From: an uncultured Pelagibacteraceae bacterium
GTDB taxonomy: Bacteria; Pseudomonadota; Alphaproteobacteria; Pelagibacterales; Pelagibacteraceae
Direction of reading: 5' to 3'
Length of the DNA: 64,000 bases
Assembly: GCA_902634885.1 (NCBI GenBank)
Contig: CACPLR010000002.1
Coordinates: 95,543 to 159,542, forward strand
Part shown: positions 59,349-64,000 of the stretch, one piece after another
How the letters are laid out: each line of letters begins with the position of its first letter
Position numbering within the stretch: the first letter of the stretch is position 1
Notes under the pieces: generated by a model
The model's database searches: none
What the model saw: the letters and a program-made list of their open reading frames with translations, nothing else
What the model was told of the DNA's origin: nothing
Position numbers and translations under genes: made by a program

Positions 59349-60587
59349 TTATCTGTCAGACCACTTAGGAATTGGGTGAATCAATTCAGCCGACGCCCAC
59401 TTAAGTGGAGCTACAACTTTATTTTCACATTTCCCAGCGCCATCACACATTACTTGGAAAAGTACCATAGGCTTGTCAACATTTTGACCACCCGGTGCGA
59501 ACTTAATATTTCCGTAAAATGTTTGCATATTAGTAGCTGCAAGAGCATCTCTTACTTTCTTTTGATCAAAAGAATTTGCTCTTTCAAATGCATCCTTGAA
59601 CACTAACAATGCAGCAGAAGACTCTGCAGATTGATATGGCGGATCATAACCGAACTCTTTATCAAAATCTGCTGCATAAGTCATACCATCTTTAAAGAAA
59701 TCATCTTTATATGTTAATGTTTTATGCCATTGAGAAGCACAAAGTGCGTACTGAGAGTTTTTACCATGTTGTTTTGATAATTTCGCAGCATCACAATGTG
59801 TCATTGCTAACATTGGAACATCAACCTTCATTTCTGCAATTTGTCTAATTGCAGTTAATGCGCCTTTTGTATGTCCAGATACCACAAGAACATCTGGCTT
59901 CATTTGTTTTACTTTAACCAATGTTGCAGCCATATCGTTAAGCTCTTTTGGAAGCTTATCGTCGATAATAATTTCAGATCCAGTTTCTTTCGCTGCATCT
60001 AAAATACCTAATCTTACGTCTTGTGAAAAAGCATCTTGTTCAAATGCTTGTGCAATCCTTACACCTTTTCCACCATTTAACTCAACTGCCGTTCTGATAG
60101 CTACATCAAGATATAAGTTAGCTGGAGCTAACACTGCAAAAAGATATTTGTAACCTTTAGTAAACAAAGATCTAGACGCACCATTTGCTTCTACCATTGG
60201 AACACCATATTTCTCTGTCACTGGCGCGATTGCTTTAGTTAGACCCGAGCTGTAAGGCCCAAGCATGAACTCAACACCATCTTGTGATATTAATCTTTCT
60301 GCAAGTTGAGCTGCTCTTTTTGGATTTGACTCATCGTCATAATAGATAATGTCAAACTTGTAAGTTTTTCCTCCAACTTTTACACCACCCATGCTGTTAA
60401 TTCTGTCTACAGCCATGTTATAGCCATTTTGAGTATGAACACCATTAGATGAATATTTACCCGTTAGAGAAATTGCAGCGCCTAAAATTATTTTATCACC
60501 AACAACTTTTGCAAACGATACAACTGATGTTGAAAATAAAATGGCAATTGCAGAAACAAATGTAATTATAATGTTTTTTATTTTCAT
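59349..60587 (-). CDS. livK: Branched-chain amino-acid/amide-type ABC substrate-binding protein (second system)
   Basis: 412 residues with signal peptide (FVSAIAILFSTSVVSFA). GAAISLTGKYSSNGVHTQNGY near 36, YYDDESNPKRAAQLAERLISQDGVEFMLGPYSS near 86 and CASQWHKTL near 278 are typical of amino-acid/amide/urea-type binding proteins. Preceded by AGGGGA as ribosome site. First gene of the operon livK-H-M-G-F-azlC-azlD-pentapeptide. Ligand undetermined. Confidence 0.9.
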   Translation of the reverse strand: MKIKNIIITFVSAIAILFSTSVVSFAKVVGDKIILGAAISLTGKYSSNGVHTQNGYNMAVDRINSMGGVKVGGKTYKFDIIYYDDESNPKRAAQLAERLISQDGVEFMLGPYSSGLTKAIAPVTEKYGVPMVEANGASRSLFTKGYKYLFAVLAPANLYLDVAIRTAVELNGGKGVRIAQAFEQDAFSQDVRLGILDAAKETGSEIIIDDKLPKELNDMAATLVKVKQMKPDVLVVSGHTKGALTAIRQIAEMKVDVPMLAMTHCDAAKLSKQHGKNSQYALCASQWHKTLTYKDDFFKDGMTYAADFDKEFGYDPPYQSAESSAALLVFKDAFERANSFDQKKVRDALAATNMQTFYGNIKFAPGGQNVDKPMVLFQVMCDGAGKCENKVVAPLKWASAELIHPIPKWSDR

Positions 60588-60688
60588 TTATTCCCCTTTA
60601 ATTAAATTAATAAATGTAAATTAATAATAAAAATAATTTAATTTCAAGTTATTGAAGCATCACAAAGACATATAACCGCTGTTATAAT
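60588..60688 (-). promoter_or_regulatory. Spacer before the second Liv operon
   Basis: 101 bp between the LysE-family stop and the binding-protein start. Very AT-rich; a TTGAAA at 60643-60648 (minus strand, complement of TTTCAA) may be a -35 element, but the -10 is ambiguous in the AT-rich run. No convincing hairpin terminator for the LysE gene. Confidence 0.3.
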
Positions 60689-61303
60689 TTAATATTTTTG
60701 AGTTACTGCGATTATGATTGCTATTATAATTAAAACACACGCTGAAATTGTGTTAATGACTCTTGGATTTGTTTTTATCCAAGCAACTAATTTATTAGCG
60801 AGCAACGCATAACCAATTAATGATAAGAAATCTAAAATCATATAAGTAAAAATTAATATTATAAATTGGATTATATAATTTGAGCCAAAATCTATAAATT
60901 GTGGAAATATAAATGGAAAAAACATCCAAGCTTTTGGACTTGTCCCTGCAACTAAAAATCCATCTTTAAAAAAAGAAAAATTGCTTTTTGAATTATTATT
61001 TATGTCTGACAAACCTTTAGGTTTAGATTTATGGATGTCATAAGCTAAATAAAGTAAATAAATTATACCAGCCCATTTAAATAAATTTAATATTGTTTGA
61101 TGTTCAGAAAAAAAGGAACCAATTACAAATATTACTAATGTTGCCTGAATAAAATTAGCCGTTACATCTCCAAAAGCTGACCACAAACATTTTTTAACTC
61201 CATAATTCATTGAATAAGAAACAATTACTATTCGAGGAGTGCCTGGTGTTATAAAAAGAAATATTATGATCTGAAGAAACAGAACAAAATCTTGGGGAAG
61301 CAT
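60689..61303 (-). CDS. LysE/RhtB family amino-acid exporter
   Basis: 204 residues, six helices. FITPGTPRIVIVSYSMNYGVKK near 17 is a variant of the PGP motif (PGT here), GDVTANFIQATLVIF and SPKAWMFFPFIFPQFIDFG near 123 are family typical. An amino-acid or derivative exporter; no substrate clue. Same strand as the Liv operon but separated by 101 bp. Confidence 0.85.
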   Translation of the reverse strand: MLPQDFVLFLQIIIFLFITPGTPRIVIVSYSMNYGVKKCLWSAFGDVTANFIQATLVIFVIGSFFSEHQTILNLFKWAGIIYLLYLAYDIHKSKPKGLSDINNNSKSNFSFFKDGFLVAGTSPKAWMFFPFIFPQFIDFGSNYIIQFIILIFTYMILDFLSLIGYALLANKLVAWIKTNPRVINTISACVLIIIAIIIAVTQKY

Positions 61304-61424
61304 AAAAGGATAGCCCTAAAAAACCGGGAGCTAAAGATGGCTAGATAGGACTATCTAAAAATGATAATATCATAGCTTAGATGAATTGCATTAAAATTTT
61401 TTTTAAGATTTATTGAATTTTTTT
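61304..61424. promoter_or_regulatory. Divergent spacer between LysE-family and TIGR03643-type genes
   Basis: 121 bp with two small inverted repeats, TAGATAG/CTATCTA (about 61342-61357) and ATGAT/ATCAT (about 61361-61373), then a T-rich run before the ATG. These could be operator or promoter elements; nothing firmer can be said. Confidence 0.25.
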
Positions 61425-61721
61425 ATGAAAAAAAGTCACAGACCAATTACAAGAGTTAAAAATCCAGAACCCAAAATGGGCAGTGCTGACTGGGTGATAT
61501 GGGCGGCCTGGGCAGACCGTGTTACTTTTGAAGATATAGAAAAAAAAACTGGGAAAACTGAAAGTGAAGTCATTAAGATAATGAGAAGATCTTTAAAACC
61601 TTCATCATTTAGATTGTGGAGAAAAAGAGTAAATTCTCAAAGTATAAAACATAGAAAAAAATTTGAGTATTCCAGAAAACTTATAAGGTTAAAGATAAAA
61701 AAAGATGAATATTTAGACTAG
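61425..61721 (+). CDS. TIGR03643/DUF2805-family small protein
   Basis: 98 residues from ATG 61425; the ORF-track start at 61413 is a TTG four codons upstream. The conserved core GSADWVIWAAWADRVTFEDIEKKTGKTESEVIKIMRR resembles a helix-turn-helix, and LKPSSFRLWRKRV follows, as in this family of unknown function found in marine bacteria. The rest is very basic, consistent with nucleic-acid binding. It is 31 bp before the glutaredoxin gene. Confidence 0.7.
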   Translation: MKKSHRPITRVKNPEPKMGSADWVIWAAWADRVTFEDIEKKTGKTESEVIKIMRRSLKPSSFRLWRKRVNSQSIKHRKKFEYSRKLIRLKIKKDEYLD

Positions 61722-61752
61722 TAATTAAAGATAATAGAATTATATAAAGATT

Positions 61753-62007
61753 ATGAAAAATATCACAGTTTACTCGGGACCTCTATGTGCTTTTTGTGAT
61801 GCAGCAAAAAGATTATTGGGTAGAAATAATTTAGGATTTAAAGAAATAGATATATCAACAAATCCTAACTTAATGGATGAAATGATTAAAAAAGCTGGTG
61901 GTAAAAGAACGATTCCTCAAATTTTTTTTGAAGATCATCACGTAGGTGGTTATCAGGAATTAAGAGAATTAGAAAAATCTGGAAAGCTTTTAAGCTCTTT
62001 AGAGTAA
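61753..62007 (+). CDS. grxC: Glutaredoxin (GrxC type)
   Basis: 84 residues, single thioredoxin-fold domain. Active site C12-A-F-C15 replaces the usual CPYC; TIPQIFFEDHHVGGYQEL near 55-72 provides the cis-Pro and glutathione-binding GG. Reduces disulfides and glutathionylated proteins with GSH in the cytoplasm. Ends 3 bp from the convergent secreted-protein gene. Confidence 0.92.
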   Translation: MKNITVYSGPLCAFCDAAKRLLGRNNLGFKEIDISTNPNLMDEMIKKAGGKRTIPQIFFEDHHVGGYQELRELEKSGKLLSSLE

Positions 62008-62010
62008 TAT

Positions 62011-62703
62011 TTAATCAACAAAAGATATTGTCATTCCTGGCTCTTCAGCATACATAACGTCATTAGTACAAGTACCTCCGCTGTTACCAACTGCATTTGA
62101 AACATCAAATGCGATTTTTACTGTTGGAAAATCGCCTGCTTTAACTTTTAAACCACCTCCTGATATAATTTTTCTATATTGAAAATATTCATCACTTGTT
62201 CCTATTACACCATCGTTTGAAACAGATGCACCCAAAGAGTCAACTGATCCATTCATGTGATCATTATAACTGCTACCATCAGGTACATATAATGTGGATG
62301 ATCCAGGTGTTCCTCCTGTTTGCCCTGCAGCGTCTGTAGTTTTAGTTCCTGACTCTCCAGCTTTTGTTGCACAATTATTTCCTGCAGTCCCAGTTATTAT
62401 AAATTGTCTGCTCATAGTAATTTGTAGATAAGTATATAAAGTTCCTATTTTAGCTTTTGCTATATTGCCATAAGATCCAGCAGCAGCTCCTGCATCAACA
62501 GCAGCAATATCAACTTCTCCAGATGTGGTTGATGGAGATATTGTTAAAGGATTTAGACAATTTGCAGTAGTACTTCCTGTTTCACATAATTCTAATTTTG
62601 TCATAGTAACTTTGTACTCTGTAGCAGGACCAGTCCCAGCAAAAGCATTAAATGCACCAAACAAAAATATAAGGGCAATGAAAGTATTTAAAATTTTTAT
62701 CAT
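62011..62703 (-). CDS. Hypothetical secreted protein, Ser/Thr/Gly-rich
   Basis: 230 residues with signal peptide (FIALIFLFGAFNAFA). The mature protein starts TGPATEYKVTMTKLELCET and is rich in Thr, Ser, Gly and beta-strand-like alternations; four Cys (LCET, NCLN, NNCAT, GTCTN) may form disulfides. Little charge and no low-complexity repeat. It follows the inverse-autotransporter-like gene by 4 bp and may be its surface partner. No family recognised; a filament subunit-like or surface protein is possible. Confidence 0.55.
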   Translation of the reverse strand: MIKILNTFIALIFLFGAFNAFAGTGPATEYKVTMTKLELCETGSTTANCLNPLTISPSTTSGEVDIAAVDAGAAAGSYGNIAKAKIGTLYTYLQITMSRQFIITGTAGNNCATKAGESGTKTTDAAGQTGGTPGSSTLYVPDGSSYNDHMNGSVDSLGASVSNDGVIGTSDEYFQYRKIISGGGLKVKAGDFPTVKIAFDVSNAVGNSGGTCTNDVMYAEEPGMTISFVD

Positions 62704-62707
62704 AAAA

Positions 62708-63562
62708 TTATTTTTTTGTTAAAATTACTGCACCTTGAATTTCAACTGTTAAATTATTGTCTCTTCTCACTTTTTGAACCAATTTATCTTTCATATTCGC
62801 CTTTTCAAAAGCAACATTTGAAATAAATCCATCTTGTAAGTTTGGTTTATTTTCTGTTGGCGGATATCTCAAGGACAATTTAAAATCTGTCTCATCATCG
62901 ACACCTGTTGTATCTGAGAAATCTTGAGAAATGTCAAATTGTAAAGTTGGGGTTAAATTCATCTCTAAAGATATTTTATTACCCTCTGTATCATTAGAAG
63001 CTTTAATATTTTCAAAATAATAATTTTGAATATTTAAGGTCGACCATGGCATATATGGCATTTGAGTTGTTAAATTAAATTGATAACCAGATAGTACCTC
63101 TTCATCCATGCCATCTATATTTTCTTTTCCTGATATTGCTTCATAAAAATTTGCATTAAGATCCAGTATTTTACCTTTTGCCTCTAATCCTAAACTAGCT
63201 CTCATATGTCCTTCAGACTCAATATCTATAAAGGCATTAGCTCCGTACATTAAAGAATTGTCATCAGTTAATTCTCTATATCCATAACCAAGATTTGTTA
63301 TAAATCTATCTTTATTATTTGTCTCTTGAGTATGTAAACTCATCTGAATAAATCTATTAGAATCATCAGTCTTATCTAAACTTCTATTAGTTAAAATTTC
63401 TATATCTGGATTATCTTCTTCATGTACTTGAATAGATACGTCAGTCACACCTTCTCCGGGAATTAATTCATCAAGAAAATTTGACAATTTCTGAGAAATA
63501 TTTTCTGCATTAACGTTAAAAGCAATTAAACTAGAAATAAATATACTAATTAAAATTTTCAT
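62708..63562 (-). CDS. Inverse-autotransporter-like outer-membrane beta-barrel protein
   Basis: 284 residues with signal peptide (ILISIFISSLIAFNVNA). RFITNLGYGYRELTDDNSLMYGANAFIDIESEGHMRASLGLEAK near 92-135 follows the intimin/invasin barrel consensus (N-L-G-x-G-x-R, then G-x-N-x-F-x-D, then R-x-S-x-G-x-E). Later alternating strands (LNIQNYYFENI, LSLRYPP) fit a 12-strand barrel. Unlike intimin, there is no Ig-like passenger after the barrel and the protein ends soon after it. Outer membrane location is expected. It is 4 bp before the secreted hypothetical gene. Confidence 0.7.
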   Translation of the reverse strand: MKILISIFISSLIAFNVNAENISQKLSNFLDELIPGEGVTDVSIQVHEEDNPDIEILTNRSLDKTDDSNRFIQMSLHTQETNNKDRFITNLGYGYRELTDDNSLMYGANAFIDIESEGHMRASLGLEAKGKILDLNANFYEAISGKENIDGMDEEVLSGYQFNLTTQMPYMPWSTLNIQNYYFENIKASNDTEGNKISLEMNLTPTLQFDISQDFSDTTGVDDETDFKLSLRYPPTENKPNLQDGFISNVAFEKANMKDKLVQKVRRDNNLTVEIQGAVILTKK

Positions 63563-63633
63563 TATTCTAAATTAACAAAAAAAATATAAAATTTATATAA
63601 GAATTATTAAAAAACTAATTAAGATTTAAAACT

Positions 63634-64000
63634 TTATTTTGGTTTAAAAACCAAGCATACACCGTTATTACAGTATCTTTTCCCAGTTGGTTTAGGGCCA
63701 TCCTCAAAGATATGACCATGATGACCCCCACAATTTTTACAATGGTATTCTGTTCTAGCATAACCTAAATGATAATCAGTTTTTGTTTCAAAAACATCAG
63801 GTAAAGATTTATAAAATGATGGCCAACCTGATCCACTTTCATATTTGGTATCAGAACTAAATAACTTTACCCCACAATTTGCACAATAATAATTACCTTT
63901 TCTTTTTTCATAATTTAATTCACTAGAACCAGGTCTTTCTGTTCCCTCTTCAAATAAAATAAGTTTTTGTTCTGCAGTTAGATTAGAATTATTTTTTGAC
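63634..64000 (-). CDS. msrB: Peptide-methionine (R)-S-oxide reductase, partial
   Basis: Not in the ORF track because the start lies beyond the right edge; 122 C-terminal codons are visible on the minus strand. LTAEQKLILFEEGTERPGS, then zinc-site pairs YYCANCG and YHCKNCG, ESGSGWPSFYKSL, HHGHIFEDGPKPTGKRYC and a C-terminal CLVFKPK all match MsrB. The catalytic Cys is the one in RYCNNG. It repairs methionine-R-sulfoxide in proteins, typical oxidative-damage defence. Confidence 0.93.
   Translation of the reverse strand, partial: SKNNSNLTAEQKLILFEEGTERPGSSELNYEKRKGNYYCANCGVKLFSSDTKYESGSGWPSFYKSLPDVFETKTDYHLGYARTEYHCKNCGGHHGHIFEDGPKPTGKRYCNNGVCLVFKPK

Noticed and set aside
1-64000. CRISPR arrays, insertion sequences, prophage, tRNA or rRNA genes
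   Set aside because: Looked for direct-repeat arrays, transposase motifs and cloverleaf-like sequences in all spacers; none found. Spacers are all under 200 bp.

Overview
The window looks like a piece of a streamlined marine alphaproteobacterial chromosome, most likely SAR11 (Pelagibacterales). The evidence is the strongly AT-rich DNA, codons ending mostly in A/T, near-absence of spacers (most neighbours overlap by 1-11 bp or are separated by under 40 bp), and the gene content: many ABC importers, C1/osmolyte catabolism and mononuclear iron oxygenases. The taxonomic assignment is inference, and I could not run a search. No insertion sequence, prophage, CRISPR array, tRNA or rRNA was seen. No stretch over 300 bp lacks a gene.

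Layout. 1-9.2 kb is housekeeping: the end of a PLP ammonia-lyase, photolyase, YjbQ, ZapE, a cupin, BamB/YfgM-like envelope proteins, aconitase, a LysE exporter and CsaA. 9.2-17.7 kb holds an ArgE-type deacetylase, an agmatinase-family ureohydrolase with an aldehyde dehydrogenase, a secreted zincin plus anchored cyclophilin, and a divergent fatty-acid beta-oxidation pair. 17.7-24.1 kb is a minus-strand set: EutA-like, DoeA/EutD-like, then a four-component Pot-type ABC importer. This suggests uptake and hydrolysis of ectoine or a related compound.

24.2-40.2 kb is a quaternary-amine and osmolyte region. It has a gamma-butyrobetaine-hydroxylase-like (or TmpA-like) oxygenase, a ProV ATPase without permease, an oxygenase/FrhB-type flavoprotein/SDR cassette, and a carnitine module (carnitine dehydrogenase, BKACE, thioesterase). 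It also has a TauD oxygenase coupled to a PhnZ/TmpB-like diiron HD oxygenase, a choline-dehydrogenase-like GMC flavoprotein and two DMT transporters. Several of these routes would converge on glycine betaine. 41-47.2 kb is a luciferase-like monooxygenase / Xsc-like ThDP enzyme / DUF1185 / hydrolase / aldehyde dehydrogenase operon of unknown substrate.

47.3-60.6 kb carries two complete branched-chain-type (Liv) ABC importers. The first converges with its own binding-protein gene, is headed by a CsiD-type glutarate hydroxylase, and ends in a coupled 23-codon ORF. The second runs directly into AzlCD exporter genes. 60.7-64 kb holds LysE, a TIGR03643-type protein, glutaredoxin, a secreted protein with an inverse-autotransporter-like barrel, and the end of MsrB.

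Regulatory structure is sparse. Two of the three ABC operons have a rho-independent hairpin between the binding-protein gene and the first permease gene, as expected for making more binding protein than membrane components. The most novel-looking pieces are the TauD + PhnZ-like pair, the ProV/oxygenase/FrhB/SDR cassette, the LLM-Xsc-like-DUF1185 operon, and the passenger-less inverse-autotransporter barrel with a secreted partner.
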